DNA of 64,000 nucleotides from Nonomuraea sp. NBC_00507 (GCF_036013525.1 NZ_CP107853.1:10974001-11038000); one strand, 5' to 3'; positions 8,095 through 17,536 are shown, counted from the stretch's first letter. Made by a program: numbers and translations. The notes: generated by a model not told the origin, from the sequence alone.

Positions 8095-8871
8095 TTAAGG
8101 ATGCCCGCGGAAGAAGTCAGCCACCACTGGGGCGAGTTCCTTGTCCGGCACGCGGTGCCATTCGCCGGGCAGACTGCGTCCGGTGCCGTTGGGGAGGGCC
8201 TCGACGAGTGCCGCCGTTCCGTCCGTGAGGTAGTTGGAGCTACCGTGGCTGTCCAAAACCAAGGTGGGCGTGCGGACCGATCTGAGCAGTGTGTACGTTG
8301 TCGCGTTGGAGATCTCGCAGTCGTAGACGAGAGTGTGGGCGACCGCCTCAAGTGCGGGCATCGGCTCAGTGAGCATCTCAGCTGGTACGCCGATGCCGGT
8401 CAGGAAGCGGTTGACGGCGGCGGCTCGGCGGCCGGAGGCCACGAGTGCGGCGATCTCGGCAGTGAAGGCCGTGTCCGGCGGCTCATCCTCGGCGCGCACC
8501 GGTGGCTCGAAAAGGGCGAGCTGCCTGATGGGCAGCCCGGCGGCGGCCGCGTGCAGGGCGAGCAGGGCTCCAGAGGAGAGGCCGTACACCAGGGCGGTGC
8601 CGCCCGCTGCGGCGATCATGGCGGCCAGGTCCTCGATCTCGCGGGCGATCGTGTACGGCACGGTGTCGCCGCTCTTGCCGCGCCCCCGGCGATCGTAGGT
8701 GTGGACGGTGAACCCCTCAGCGGAGAGGACGGCCCCGAGGCCGCGGATGCTGTCGAATCCGGAGTATCCGCCGGCAGGGTCCACCATGACCACAGCGGGT
8801 CCGCTGCCGGAGCGCTCGAAGGTGATCTCGGTTCCATCAGCGGATCGTACGGTTCCCTGTGCAGTCTGCAT
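8095..8871 (-). CDS. Alpha/beta hydrolase
   Basis: 258 residues; ATG preceded by AGGAGG at 10 bases. The alpha/beta hydrolase fold is clear: oxyanion region VVMVDPAGGYSGFD, THE strand-turn HTYDRRGRGKSGDT, nucleophile elbow YGLSSGALLAL (Ser in GLSSG), acid in TPTLVLDSHGSS, and catalytic His in GEWHRVPDKELA. Cytoplasmic, no signal peptide. Substrate cannot be told; sequence style is that of the many actinomycete hydrolases near the haloperoxidase/esterase group. Confidence 0.87.
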   Translation of the reverse strand: MQTAQGTVRSADGTEITFERSGSGPAVVMVDPAGGYSGFDSIRGLGAVLSAEGFTVHTYDRRGRGKSGDTVPYTIAREIEDLAAMIAAAGGTALVYGLSSGALLALHAAAAGLPIRQLALFEPPVRAEDEPPDTAFTAEIAALVASGRRAAAVNRFLTGIGVPAEMLTEPMPALEAVAHTLVYDCEISNATTYTLLRSVRTPTLVLDSHGSSNYLTDGTAALVEALPNGTGRSLPGEWHRVPDKELAPVVADFFRGHP

Positions 8872-8975
8872 GATCTTTGCGCCTCCTGAACATTCCCGTG
8901 GAAAGGGGCATGGGTCTTGTCGGGGTTGGACTGCGTTAGGGCGGGAAATTCGTCGGTCGCCTATCCTCGCGAATC

Positions 8976-9470
8976 ATGCCTGAAGTGATCGTGCGCCGGT
9001 CCGCCCGCGTCATACTCGTGGACGAGTGCGACCGGACCCTGCTGTACCGGGCCCGGATGTCGACGGTGACCTGCGAGTACGCGTGGTTCACCCCAGGCGG
9101 CGGCGTCCGGGCCGACGAGACACCGGCGATGGCCGCCGCCCGGGAACTCCGTGAAGAGATCGGGCACCACATGGGACACGGCGAGGTCGGGCCAGTGGTG
9201 GCCACATGCTCGGGGCGCTGGAGCCCGGACGATCAGACCCTCTGGCGCTCCGTGGACTCCTACTTCTTCTTCCGCGTGGCCGAGGTCGAGGTTGATGTCT
9301 CGGGAATGGAGGCGCTGGAGCGGTCACTGCTGGACGCTTTCCGCTGGTGGACGCTGCCCGAGCTGTGGGAGACCACGGAACGGGTCTTCCCGGTCGGGCT
9401 GGCCGGCTTGTTACGCCGCCTCCTCGACGGCGACATGCCGACCAAGCCTGTGAGGCTGCCTTGGGAATAA
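8976..9470 (+). CDS. Nudix hydrolase
   Basis: 164 residues. The Nudix box is complete: GGGVRADETPAMAAARELREEIG, spanning the G-x5-E-x7-REUXEE-x-U pattern, placed about residues 36-58. Nudix enzymes cleave nucleoside diphosphates linked to another group. The ATG has no ribosome-binding site; TATCCT lies 8 bases upstream, the spacing of a leaderless transcript. Divergent from the hydrolase gene. Substrate unknown. Confidence 0.88.
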   Translation: MPEVIVRRSARVILVDECDRTLLYRARMSTVTCEYAWFTPGGGVRADETPAMAAARELREEIGHHMGHGEVGPVVATCSGRWSPDDQTLWRSVDSYFFFRVAEVEVDVSGMEALERSLLDAFRWWTLPELWETTERVFPVGLAGLLRRLLDGDMPTKPVRLPWE

Positions 9471-9513
9471 CCGCGTCGTGGCCGCGAGGAGGACCGCGAA
9501 GAAGGCATCCGGG

Positions 9514-10071
9514 TCACACGCTCGCTGTGAGCTTCGGGGTGTAGGTCAGGCCGAGCACGCCGTTCTTCAGCCGTACGACGTCGACGAGCGTCAGGAACGT
9601 CGTGTCGATGCCCTCGTACAGGCGTGCCCCGCTGCCGGCGATCACCGGGACCAGCCAGAACAGGTACTCGTCCACCAGCTCGTGCTGGAGCAACGTGCGG
9701 CTGAGCGGGCCGCCGGTGCCGACCTTCAGGATGTCGCCGCCGGGCCGGCCCTTCAGCTTGACGACCTCCTCCACCACGTCCCCCTCGATGAGGGTCGCGT
9801 TCCAGGTGGTCTGCTTCAGCGTGGTGGAGGCGACGTACTTCGGGATGGTGTTCATCCTGACCGCGTAGTCGCCGAAATGCTCCTCCATGTGCGGCCAGAC
9901 CTCCGCGTGCTGCTCGTAGCTGACCCTCCCGTACAACAGAGCGTCGACCGAGAACAGCAGGTCCCGCGAGCGCTGCTCGAACTCTCCGGCCCACAGCTCG
10001 CCCAGCCAGTTCTGCGGGGTGCTGATCTGGCCGTCCAACGTCACCACACCCTGCTCGATGATCTTCCTCAT
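9514..10071 (-). CDS. RibD C-terminal-like dihydrofolate reductase family protein
   Basis: 185 residues from the ATG at 10071 (MRKIIEQGVVTLDGQIS), which has AGGAGG 10 bases upstream; another ATG seven codons earlier is possible. The RibD_C fold is shown by VVTLDGQISTPQNW, DALLYGRVSYEQ, KYVASTTL, DILKVGTGGPLSRTLLQHELVDEY and the end VPVIAGSGARLYEGI. It probably binds NADPH and reduces an unknown substrate; the single-domain form is common in actinomycetes and is not the riboflavin enzyme itself. Tail-to-tail with the Nudix gene. Confidence 0.87.
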   Translation of the reverse strand: MRKIIEQGVVTLDGQISTPQNWLGELWAGEFEQRSRDLLFSVDALLYGRVSYEQHAEVWPHMEEHFGDYAVRMNTIPKYVASTTLKQTTWNATLIEGDVVEEVVKLKGRPGGDILKVGTGGPLSRTLLQHELVDEYLFWLVPVIAGSGARLYEGIDTTFLTLVDVVRLKNGVLGLTYTPKLTASV

Positions 10072-10278
10072 GATCTCGTTTCCTCCTGCCATGTTGTCGC
10101 TCCCTGCTTACGCGTCGACGGGACCGGCTCGAATTCGACAGGAGGACACAGGATTTGCCGCGGCGGCTCTGGCGCCACACCACTCGCGGCGGACCAGTTC
10201 CTCGGCAAGTGAGCGGCGGGAGGGGTGAGGGGGAGCGTGCCGGGAGGCCCCGAGGATCGAGGACCTGCGGTGGTGTGG

Positions 10279-11259
10279 CTAACGGGGTTGTGCGTCCGGT
10301 TCGGTGAACAGGTCTTGGATGGTCCGGGCGGTGGCTGCGCAGGTGGCCCAGATTTCGAGCTGAATGAGATCGGTGCAGGCGGTGATGCGTGCGCGGGCGT
10401 CATCGGGGACGTCGAGGCCGCGGGCGGTCAGGACCAGGAGCACCATCTTTGCTGCCTCCTCCGCCTTGCCTTCCGCCTTGCCTTTCGCTTCGCCCTCTTT
10501 GAGGCCGCGGCCGAAGTGTTCACGGGCGAAGGGGCTGTAGACAGGCCAGTCGGTGGACGTCATGATGATCTCCTCCATGAGGCGCCGGATGTCAGGCCCG
10601 GCCATGCTGTAGGCGTATTCATAGTACTTCGGAGCGTGGTCGTCGCGCGTGTCGTTCAGTGCCGTGGCGAACGCCTCGACGACCTTACGGTCGCGGCCGT
10701 GGACCATGACCGACATGGCCGACAGGGCCAGGTGGTCCGCCGCCTCCTGGGGGTCGGTGATGACCGGGATGCCGTCCGGCCCCAGCACCCGGGCCTGCAG
10801 CCGATAGCCGGTCAACCCCGAGTCGATCGGCTGCGCGTAGTGGTCGGCGACCCCACGATCGGGGCAGATCACCAGCACCGTGACGTCGCAGCCCAGCATC
10901 AGCCACAGCGCGGCAGCGTAGCGGGCGAGCTGCCGGGGCTCCTTGGACTTGTCCTGCTGGATCTCCACGATGATGGCATGCGCGGGGTCTTGCGGGGATC
11001 CCAGAACGAACAGCAGATCGGCTTCGATATCGTCGGAACGCCGGGTGTTGAAGGTGCTGTCCTCTACACGGATCAGCGGAGTGGCGGGCAGTTGCACTCC
11101 CAGAAGGTCGCGCAGGATCTCCACCGCTAGTTGGGGACGCTCGGTGAACATCTTGATGAGGGCGTCATGTCGAGGGGACGGAATGTCACTTATTGTTACA
11201 CGTCGAAGACGTAAAGTGATGGTGATTGATGCAACCGGGGAGATGGCACAGGTGGTCAA
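10279..11259 (-). CDS. Rpn-like PD-(D/E)XK nuclease family protein
   Basis: The conserved part begins at PSPRHDALIKMFTERP and runs about 300 residues. DIEADLLFVLG and HAIIVEIQQDKSKEPRQLARYAAAL give the D...ExQ-x-K pattern of PD-(D/E)XK nucleases, as in the RpnA/transposase-like group widespread in Streptomyces. Near the C-terminus a lysine/glutamate repeat (KEGEAKGKAEGKAEE) forms a charged helix often seen in the family. The start is unresolved: there is no ATG/GTG just before the conserved region, and I use a TTG at 11259 with low certainty. The upstream side abuts a truncated hydrolase relic, so the 5' end may be disturbed. Confidence 0.65.
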   Translation of the reverse strand: MTTCAISPVASITITLRLRRVTISDIPSPRHDALIKMFTERPQLAVEILRDLLGVQLPATPLIRVEDSTFNTRRSDDIEADLLFVLGSPQDPAHAIIVEIQQDKSKEPRQLARYAAALWLMLGCDVTVLVICPDRGVADHYAQPIDSGLTGYRLQARVLGPDGIPVITDPQEAADHLALSAMSVMVHGRDRKVVEAFATALNDTRDDHAPKYYEYAYSMAGPDIRRLMEEIIMTSTDWPVYSPFAREHFGRGLKEGEAKGKAEGKAEEAAKMVLLVLTARGLDVPDDARARITACTDLIQLEIWATCAATARTIQDLFTEPDAQPR

Positions 11260-11289
11260 GGAGTATGCGGATGAAGGGCCGGCAGTTTC

Positions 11290-11771
11290 CACATATACGC
11301 GGTCAACCGGGCGCCAGGGATGCCCGCGGGTACGACCATGGCGGACATCGCCACCCAGCACGCCCAAGCTCTGGCCGAGCGGTTCGGCGAGCCCGTGGAC
11401 GTGCTGGGCATGTCGTCAGGCGGGTCGCTGGCACTGCAGTTGGCCGCCGATCATCCGGAGGTCGTGAGGCGACTGGTGGTGGCCGGGGCGGCGTACACGT
11501 TGACTCCACGTACCCGCGAGGTCCAGCGGCGCTACACCGAAGCGGTGGCGGCCGGGCGGCGCGGTGCGCAGCACCGCGACCGGCTCACCTGCATCACGGC
11601 GCCCACGCTGATCATCGGCGGTGGGCGTGACATGGCCTACCCGGTGGAGCTCTTCAGGGAGACGGCCGAGCGGCTGCCGGAGTCGGAGTTGATCGTCTAC
11701 CCCGGGCGAGCCACATCGGGACGTTCGCCCACCCGCGCTTCGCCGAGGACGTGGCGGAGTTCCTGGGTTAG
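11290..11771 (+). pseudogene. Alpha/beta hydrolase relic
   Basis: Similarity starts mid-protein at FHIYAVNRAPGMPAGTTMAD, continues with VDVLGMSSGGSLALQLA (nucleophile elbow GMSSG), loses most of the cap region after YTEAVAAGRRG, resumes at LTCITAPTLIIGGGRD, and then shifts frame near 11708: the true ending GTFAHPRFAEDVAEFLG is read in the next frame, stopping at 11771. So the N-terminal third and cap are gone and the end is frameshifted. Non-functional relic of a signal-less hydrolase. Confidence 0.75.
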
Positions 11772-12545
11772 TCAGACCTGGTTGGGGATCGCCCCGCCGT
11801 AGCGCCGGTCGCGCTTGGCGTAGATCTCGCACGCCTCCCACAGGTCCCTGCGGTCGAAGTCCGGCCACAGCCGGTCCAGGAACACCATCTCGGCGTAGGC
11901 CGACTGCCACAGCAGGAAGTTGGAGAAGCGCTGCTCCCCCGACGAGCGCACGAACAGATCCACCTCGGGGATCTCCGGCTCGTCCAGGTAACGCGCGAAC
12001 ACCTTCTCGTTGACCTTGCCCGGCTTGACCCGCCCGGCCGCGATGTCCTGGGCCAGCTTGACCGCAGCGTCGACGATCTCGGCCTGCCCGCCGTAGTTGA
12101 CGCAGAACTGCAACGTCAGCTTGCGGTTGGAGACGGTCATCTCCTCGGCGGTCTGCAGCTCGGAGATCACGCTCTTCCACAGCCGGCCCGGCCGGCCCGC
12201 CCAGCGCACGCGCACGCCCATGGCGTTGAGCTCGTCGCGCCGCCGCCTGATCACGTCCCGGTTGAAGCCCATGAGGAATCGCACCTCGTCGGGCGAGCGC
12301 TTCCAGTTTTCCGTCGAGAACGCGTAGGCGCTCAAATAGGGGATGCCCAGCTCCAGCGCCCCCTCGATGACGTCGAACAACGAGGACTCGCCTGCCTTGT
12401 GCCCCTCGGTGCGCGGCAGGCCGCGCGCCTTGGCCCAGCGGCCGTTGCCGTCCATGACGATCGCCACGTGCCGGGGCACCAGCTCACGCGGGATCGGCGG
12501 CGGCGTCGCGCCGGACGGATGCGGGGTCGGAGGTCTGACGTTCAC
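11772..12545 (-). CDS. uppS: Isoprenyl transferase (undecaprenyl/decaprenyl diphosphate synthase)
   Basis: 257 residues from the GTG at 12545, with AAAGGGAGC upstream. This cis-prenyltransferase makes the long polyprenyl diphosphate that carries cell-wall precursors. Motifs: [13 protein letters not shown] with catalytic Asp32, [30 protein letters not shown], and [20 protein letters not shown] near the end (most family members read RTSGE/RTGGE, here RSSGE). Its start overlaps the recO stop (GTGA), a pairing common in actinomycetes. Confidence 0.95.
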   Translation of the reverse strand: MNVRPPTPHPSGATPPPIPRELVPRHVAIVMDGNGRWAKARGLPRTEGHKAGESSLFDVIEGALELGIPYLSAYAFSTENWKRSPDEVRFLMGFNRDVIRRRRDELNAMGVRVRWAGRPGRLWKSVISELQTAEEMTVSNRKLTLQFCVNYGGQAEIVDAAVKLAQDIAAGRVKPGKVNEKVFARYLDEPEIPEVDLFVRSSGEQRFSNFLLWQSAYAEMVFLDRLWPDFDRRDLWEACEIYAKRDRRYGGAIPNQV

Positions 12546-13276
12546 GCAAGCTCCCTTTCGACATGTCGAAGAGAGCGTATTCCGTGTTCGAGGTGCCACT
12601 GCAGATAAGCGGCGACCAGCCCGCTGCACTCGTTGCGATGGCGGGAGTCCGAGGCGTCGGCGGTGGCCCAGTCTCCGCGCAGCAGCGCCGTCATGAGCCC
12701 GATCGTCTCCCCCGCGGGCACCGCCGATCCGGCCGGCTTGCACGCCCCGCACACCACGCCGCCCGCGACGATGGCGAACGCCCTGATCGCCGGCGCCTGG
12801 CACTTGGCGCATGCCTCCAGCGCCGGCGCGTAGCCGGCCACGGCCAGCGAGCGCAGGAAGTAGGCGTCCAGCACCAGCCTGGGCTCGTGCACCCGGTCGG
12901 CGAGCGTGCGCAGCCCGCCCACCAGCAGCAGGAACTGCCGCAGCGCCGGCTCCTTCTCGCCGTGCGTGAGCCGGTCGGCCGTCTCCAGCATCGCCGTGCC
13001 GGCGGTGTAGCGGGGGTAGTCGGCGGCCAGCACCTCACCGTAAGGCCTGATCGTCTCCGCCTGCGTGACGACGTCGAGCGTGCGGCCGATGTGAAACTGC
13101 AGGTCGACGTGGGTGAACGGCTCCAGCCTCGCCCCGAAGCGCGACGTGGTCCTGCGCACGCCCTTCGCCACCGCCCGGATCTTGCCAGTGCGCTTGGCCA
13201 GGACGGTGACGATGCGGTCGGCCTCGCCGAGCTTCTGCGTACGCAGAACTACGCCTTCGTCACGGTAGAGACTCAC
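12542..13276 (-). CDS. recO: DNA repair protein RecO
   Basis: 244 residues, usual length. RecO helps RecFOR load RecA on gapped DNA. The N-terminal OB fold starts [31 protein letters not shown]; the helical domain follows with LETADRLT and [11 protein letters not shown]; the zinc site is CAKCQ and CGAC. GTG start. First gene of a recO-uppS unit with GTGA overlap. Confidence 0.95.
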   Translation of the reverse strand: MSLYRDEGVVLRTQKLGEADRIVTVLAKRTGKIRAVAKGVRRTTSRFGARLEPFTHVDLQFHIGRTLDVVTQAETIRPYGEVLAADYPRYTAGTAMLETADRLTHGEKEPALRQFLLLVGGLRTLADRVHEPRLVLDAYFLRSLAVAGYAPALEACAKCQAPAIRAFAIVAGGVVCGACKPAGSAVPAGETIGLMTALLRGDWATADASDSRHRNECSGLVAAYLQWHLEHGIRSLRHVERELA

Positions 13277-13416
13277 TCGGACATCTTACGGCTGGATCGG
13301 GGACGAGTTACGGGCATGCTCTGATGACGCGACTTTACGTGACCCTCACTAGACTTTGACGTCTGTCCCCGCATTACCCGTTGTTCAACCCCCCGCTACC
13401 GTCTCGAAAGGGAGTC

Positions 13417-14928
13417 ATGACCCGCGTGGTCCTGCTGGGCCCCTCGCCCGGCCCCGACACCTCTCCGACCGGCCTGAAGCTGGCCGCGCTGCCCGGCGAT
13501 CCCACCGTGGCCGAGCGCCTGCGCAGCCAGCTCACCTCCCTCGATCCACGGCCCGCCGTCATTCCCTCCGACGATGTGGCCGCCGCCCTGCGAAGCCTGG
13601 CCGACGTCGCAGAGACCGCAACGGAGAGCCTGCTCATCATCCCGGAAAACTCGGTCGTCCACGACGAGCTGATCTATCAGATCACCAAGACCAAGCGCGG
13701 TGCGCTGGCGCTCGTCGCGAAAGAGCCGCGCCCGGACATGACGGACGAGGAGGCTCAGGAGGACAGCGTCCCGATCGACGAGGCCGATCCGGAGATCGGC
13801 CTCAGCCGGCTCGAGGGGCTGCCTGTGCGCTCTCGCGTCGGCAAATCGCGCGTGGTGTCCGTCGGCACCGCGGCCCACGCCGTGACCCGGCCCAACGCCG
13901 TGATGCTCGGCCCCGTGCACCTCAGCGCGCGCAACGCCCCCGTGCTCGCGCAGACCTGCCGGGAGCTGGCCGCCATGGCGCACACCTTCGGCCCGGACGA
14001 CGACCTGGTGCAGCTCATCGTGTTCGGCCTGGTGCGCAATGGCGTGTCCGTCGGCATCCGCGGCCGACGCGACCTGTTCTACCGCCGGGTCACCACCCAG
14101 GAGGAGGTCAACGAGGCCGGCGCCGAGATGGCCGGCATGGACGAGGACCGCGCCCGGCTCAACAACGCGGTCAAAGGCGCCGATGGCTTCTTCACCACCT
14201 ACTTCGTCTCCACCTACTCCCGCTTCATCGCCCGCTGGGCGGCCCGCCGCGGGCTGACGCCCAACCAGGTGACGCTGATCTCGATCGCGCTGGGCGTGGC
14301 CGCGGCCGCCTGCTTCGCCACCGGCGAGCGCCCGTGGATGGTGCTGGGCGGCGTGCTGATCTACTTCGCGTTCGTCTTCGACTGCGTCGACGGGCAGGTC
14401 GCCCGCTACGCCCGCAAGTTCGGCGTGCTGGGGGCGTGGCTGGACGCCACGTTCGACCGGTTCAAGGAATACGTGGTCTTCGCCGGCCTGGCCCTCGGCT
14501 ACGTGATCGCCGGCAACAGCGACGACATCTGGATCCTGGCGCTGGCCGCGCTCGGTCTGCAGTCGGTGCGCCACCTGCTCGACTTCTCCTTCGGCATCTC
14601 CAACCGCCGCAAACCGCCCGCGCAGCTGCCCACGCTGCCGCTGGACGCGCCGGACGACCGCGCACTGCGCAAGGCCCTCGTACGCCGCAAAGAGGAGCGC
14701 AGCCAGGGCCTGCGGGGCCTGCTCAAGATGTGGACCAAGGCGGGCAAGTTCCGTGCCGTCCACTGGGCACGCAAGATGATCGTGTTCCCCATCGGCGAGC
14801 GGTTCGCGGCCATCGCGATCACCGCCGCCCTCTTCGACGCCCGGATCACCTTCCTCACACTGGTGATCTGGGGCTCCCTCGCCGCCGCCTACACCCTCAC
14901 CGGTCGCTTGATGAGGTCCCTCGTATGA
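13417..14928 (+). CDS. CDP-alcohol phosphatidyltransferase with large N-terminal domain
   Basis: 503 residues; ATG after AAAGGGA. Residues 1 to about 250 form a soluble domain I do not recognise with confidence. The membrane part has the full CDP-OH-P motif D-x2-DG-x2-AR-x8-G-x3-D-x3-D from residue 322 (DCVDGQVARYARKFG then GAWLDATFD), which binds the CDP-lipid and metal. It probably makes or attaches a phospholipid-type headgroup. In Streptomyces the same chain is usually continued by a DUF5941 domain; here that domain is a separate gene starting in the ATGA overlap. A deleted relic of this gene lies at 17537-17696. Confidence 0.85.
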   Translation: MTRVVLLGPSPGPDTSPTGLKLAALPGDPTVAERLRSQLTSLDPRPAVIPSDDVAAALRSLADVAETATESLLIIPENSVVHDELIYQITKTKRGALALVAKEPRPDMTDEEAQEDSVPIDEADPEIGLSRLEGLPVRSRVGKSRVVSVGTAAHAVTRPNAVMLGPVHLSARNAPVLAQTCRELAAMAHTFGPDDDLVQLIVFGLVRNGVSVGIRGRRDLFYRRVTTQEEVNEAGAEMAGMDEDRARLNNAVKGADGFFTTYFVSTYSRFIARWAARRGLTPNQVTLISIALGVAAAACFATGERPWMVLGGVLIYFAFVFDCVDGQVARYARKFGVLGAWLDATFDRFKEYVVFAGLALGYVIAGNSDDIWILALAALGLQSVRHLLDFSFGISNRRKPPAQLPTLPLDAPDDRALRKALVRRKEERSQGLRGLLKMWTKAGKFRAVHWARKMIVFPIGERFAAIAITAALFDARITFLTLVIWGSLAAAYTLTGRLMRSLV

Positions 14929-15644
14929 TCACCGCACCGCAGGCCATGGCCACCCCCACGCCGGACCCCGACGAGGAGCGCCGGCGCATCCAGACCGCCC
15001 GTCTGCTCGCCTACCGCGACGACGGCCCCCTTACCCACCTGCTGGCGCCCCGGCTGGGCCGTGGCCTGCCGCCCGTGCCCGCCACGCTCGCCGCCCTCCT
15101 CGCCGTCACCGCCGTCGCGGTCACCGGGCTGCTCCAGCCCGGCCCGATCCTGCTCGTGCCCGTGGCGATCTGCTTGCTGCTCATCCTGCCCACGGCGCCG
15201 CGCGACCACCTGGGCCGCTTCGACTGGCTGACGCCGCCGCTGCTGCGCGCCACCGAGTTCATCGCCATCATCGCCATCGGCCTGGCCGCCGACGCGCCGA
15301 GGTGGTTGTTGTTCGTGCTGGTGTACGTCGTGGGCTATCACACCTACGACACCGTTTACCGCACCCGGCAGAGCATCTGGCCGCCCGCGTGGGTGTTCCA
15401 CGCGGGGCTCGGCTGGGAGGTGCGGCTGCTGATCATCGGCGTGGGCGCGGCGCTCGGCATTCTGCCGCCCGTGCTGGCGGTGCTGACGGCGTACCTGTTC
15501 GTGTTGTTCGCGGTGGAGAGCGTGACGAGCTGGGTCCGCCTGGACAAGGCGTCCGCCCAGGCCGGCGCGGACGCCGAGCAGGACCTGGAGGCCTCCCCGG
15601 AGGACGCCCTGGAGCAGGCCACCGGCGAGGCCGAGAAGGGGTAA
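14925..15644 (+). CDS. DUF5941 membrane protein
   Basis: 239 residues, beginning at the ATG that overlaps the preceding stop. After a soluble head with ERRRIQTARLLAYRDDGPLT it has about five hydrophobic spans, including PATLAALLAVTAVAVTGLL and LLIIGVGAALGILPPVLAVL, and a charged glutamate-rich tail. It matches the DUF5941 region that is normally the C-terminus of the phosphatidyltransferase, so the two chains most likely act as one membrane complex. Function unknown. Confidence 0.75.
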   Translation: MITAPQAMATPTPDPDEERRRIQTARLLAYRDDGPLTHLLAPRLGRGLPPVPATLAALLAVTAVAVTGLLQPGPILLVPVAICLLLILPTAPRDHLGRFDWLTPPLLRATEFIAIIAIGLAADAPRWLLFVLVYVVGYHTYDTVYRTRQSIWPPAWVFHAGLGWEVRLLIIGVGAALGILPPVLAVLTAYLFVLFAVESVTSWVRLDKASAQAGADAEQDLEASPEDALEQATGEAEKG

Positions 15645-15663
15645 CTTCCCTTTGTCTCGTTTT

Positions 15664-15696
15664 GTGCGGCGCCGCTGATCTCTAGCGGCGCCGCAC
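15664..15696. terminator. Bidirectional terminator
   Basis: Perfect 13 bp stem GTGCGGCGCCGCT / AGCGGCGCCGCAC with a 7-base loop, followed by TTT. It lies between the convergent DUF5941 and MFS genes and can serve both. Confidence 0.85.
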
Positions 15697-15698
15697 TT

Positions 15699-16976
15699 TC
15701 ATTCTCCCTCGCTTTGGGACGTCGCGACGGGGAGCGCGCGTTCGGCCTCCTCGGCGGCGCGCCTCCTGCGAGAACGCGCCATCGGGACGATCGCGGCCAG
15801 GTTGGCGGCGGCGACGAGCACGCCGCCCGTCAGCGCCAGCGCCGTCACCCCGGTCAGGCCGGCCAGCGGCGCCGCCACCGCCAGCCCGAACGGCCTGGAC
15901 GCGAACGAGATGAGCTGGTCGAACGACCGCACCCGCCCCAACGCCGCTTCCGGAATCTCATCGGCCACGACCGTCTCCCACAGCGGGCTGAGCAGCCCCA
16001 GCCCGAACATCGCCACGAAGTACGCTCCCGCCATCACCGGCGCGGGCGCCGTCACGGCAAGGGCCACCATGGGGAGCAAGTAACACGCGGCACCGAGCTG
16101 CACCACGGCCAGCGGCCTCCGGATGGGCAGCCGAGGAGCCGCGAACACGCCCAGGACCAGACCAACCATGCCGCTCTGCACGATCAGCATCCAGCTCGCC
16201 TCGCCGCCCAGCTCCTGCACGGCGGCCACCGGGCCGAGCGTGAGGAACAACCCGGCCATGAAGTGCCACACGCCGTGTCCCAGCACGCACGCCATGAACC
16301 ACGGACGCTCCCTGATCTCCCGCCATCCCTCGACCAGATCCCTGCCGAACGAGGAGGCCGCACCTCGCCCAACAAGTCGCCTCGCGGACGCGGCGGACGT
16401 CCGACGTGGGCCGGACGTACGAGCGCCTGGGGAAGCCGTATGGATACCGCCAAGGGTCAGCGCCGAGCAGGCGAACAGCGCCGCCGTGAGCGCGGCCGCC
16501 CAGCCCGGACCGGCGGCCAGCGTGACAGCGCCCGCCAGCGCCGGAGCCACCACCGCGGACAGGCTCGTCGCCACACCGATCCGCGCGTTCATCCGCAACC
16601 GGTCCGGCCCGGGCACCACCGCGACCACCAGCCTCGGCACGGCCGGGCTGCCGAACGCGATGGCCGCTCCCGCCACCGCCGACAACAGCGCCAGGTCAAG
16701 GAGACGGTTCACTCCGAGCAACAGCTCGACGGCTATGGCCGCTTGCGACAGGCATCGGGTCAGGTCGGCGAGCAACGTGACCCGTTGGGGCCGGATCCGG
16801 TCGGCCAGCACCCCGCCCACGGGGAGCAACAGCAGCAGCGGCACCATCTCGCTCGCTAGCACGGCGCCCAGCGCCGCGCCGTCCCCGGTCGCCCGCAGCA
16901 CTGCGAGGGTCAGGGTGGTGGGGATGAGAGCGGTGGCGAGCGCGGACAGGCATCGCCCGATCAGCAGTCGGTTCAT
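15699..16976 (-). CDS. MFS transporter
   Basis: 425 residues with about twelve hydrophobic segments. The MFS signature after the second helix is GGVLADRIRPQRVTLLADL; the half repeats at LVLGVFAAPRLPIRRPLAV. It resembles the transmembrane secretion effector/MFS_3 group of exporters. Start at ATG 16976 (a GTG directly before is possible); there is no ribosome-binding site. Divergent from a MarR regulator 71 bases away, the classical drug-exporter arrangement. The substrate is unknown. Confidence 0.85.
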   Translation of the reverse strand: MNRLLIGRCLSALATALIPTTLTLAVLRATGDGAALGAVLASEMVPLLLLLPVGGVLADRIRPQRVTLLADLTRCLSQAAIAVELLLGVNRLLDLALLSAVAGAAIAFGSPAVPRLVVAVVPGPDRLRMNARIGVATSLSAVVAPALAGAVTLAAGPGWAAALTAALFACSALTLGGIHTASPGARTSGPRRTSAASARRLVGRGAASSFGRDLVEGWREIRERPWFMACVLGHGVWHFMAGLFLTLGPVAAVQELGGEASWMLIVQSGMVGLVLGVFAAPRLPIRRPLAVVQLGAACYLLPMVALAVTAPAPVMAGAYFVAMFGLGLLSPLWETVVADEIPEAALGRVRSFDQLISFASRPFGLAVAAPLAGLTGVTALALTGGVLVAAANLAAIVPMARSRRRRAAEEAERALPVATSQSEGE

Positions 16977-16994
16977 CACGACAAAGCACGATAT

Positions 16995-17006
16995 TTCGCC
17001 AGCGAA
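16995..17006. promoter_or_regulatory. Candidate MarR operator
   Basis: TTCGCCAGCGAA is a 12 bp inverted repeat (TTCGC-CA-GCGAA) midway between the divergent MFS and MarR genes; a further TTTCG half lies 4 bases downstream. Position and symmetry fit a binding site for the neighbouring MarR protein, but this is inference. Confidence 0.45.
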
Positions 17007-17047
17007 TGTTTCGTCAACAAAATACTTGCTGCCGTATGATCCGTCGC

Positions 17048-17533
17048 ATGAAGGACTCGGTCGACCGTCACCTGGCCCGCTGGCGCGGCAAGGCGCCCTT
17101 CGACGAGCAGGTGGAGGCTATCGTGACGCGGATGCAGGTCCTCGTTAAGCACCTGGCCCACACCAAGGAAGCGGCGCTGAGTGACGTGGGCATGCAGGAC
17201 TTCGAGTTCGAGACGTTGCACCGGCTGATGGCGCGCGGCGGCTCGGCCACGCCGTCCGAGCTCGCCACGGACCTCCTGCTGTCCCCGGCCGGGATGACCG
17301 GCCGGCTCGACACGCTGGAGCGAGCCGGCCTGGTACGGCGGGTGCGCAGCACGGAAGATCGCCGGCGGGTGGACGTCGAGCTCACTCCTAAGGGCCATGG
17401 CCTGTGGATGGACGCGATGACGATCCGGGCGGAGGTGGAGGCCACCATGGTCAACGCCCTCACCCCGGCCGATCAGGTCGTCCTGAACGACCTGCTCAAG
17501 AGACTCCTCGTCAAGACAGAAGCCACCCACTGA
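17048..17533 (+). CDS. MarR family transcriptional regulator
   Basis: 161 residues from ATG 17048; TATGAT 8 bases upstream suggests a leaderless message, and an in-frame ATG four codons earlier overlaps that box. Winged helix: FETLHRLMARGGSATPSELATDLLLSPAGMTGRLDTLERAGLVRR, wing VRSTEDRRRVDVELTPKG. MarR proteins are ligand-released repressors; the divergent exporter is the expected target. Confidence 0.87.
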   Translation: MKDSVDRHLARWRGKAPFDEQVEAIVTRMQVLVKHLAHTKEAALSDVGMQDFEFETLHRLMARGGSATPSELATDLLLSPAGMTGRLDTLERAGLVRRVRSTEDRRRVDVELTPKGHGLWMDAMTIRAEVEATMVNALTPADQVVLNDLLKRLLVKTEATH

Positions 17534-17536
17534 CCC

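Noticed and set aside
7776..8351. 191-codon minus-strand frame
   Set aside because: It overlaps the end of the alpha/beta hydrolase out of frame and has no recognisable domain or ribosome-binding site.
10174..10279. Ten-base inverted repeat GCCACACCAC / GTGGTGTGGC
   Set aside because: Arms are 86 bases apart and flank nothing that looks mobile; likely chance in G/C-rich DNA.
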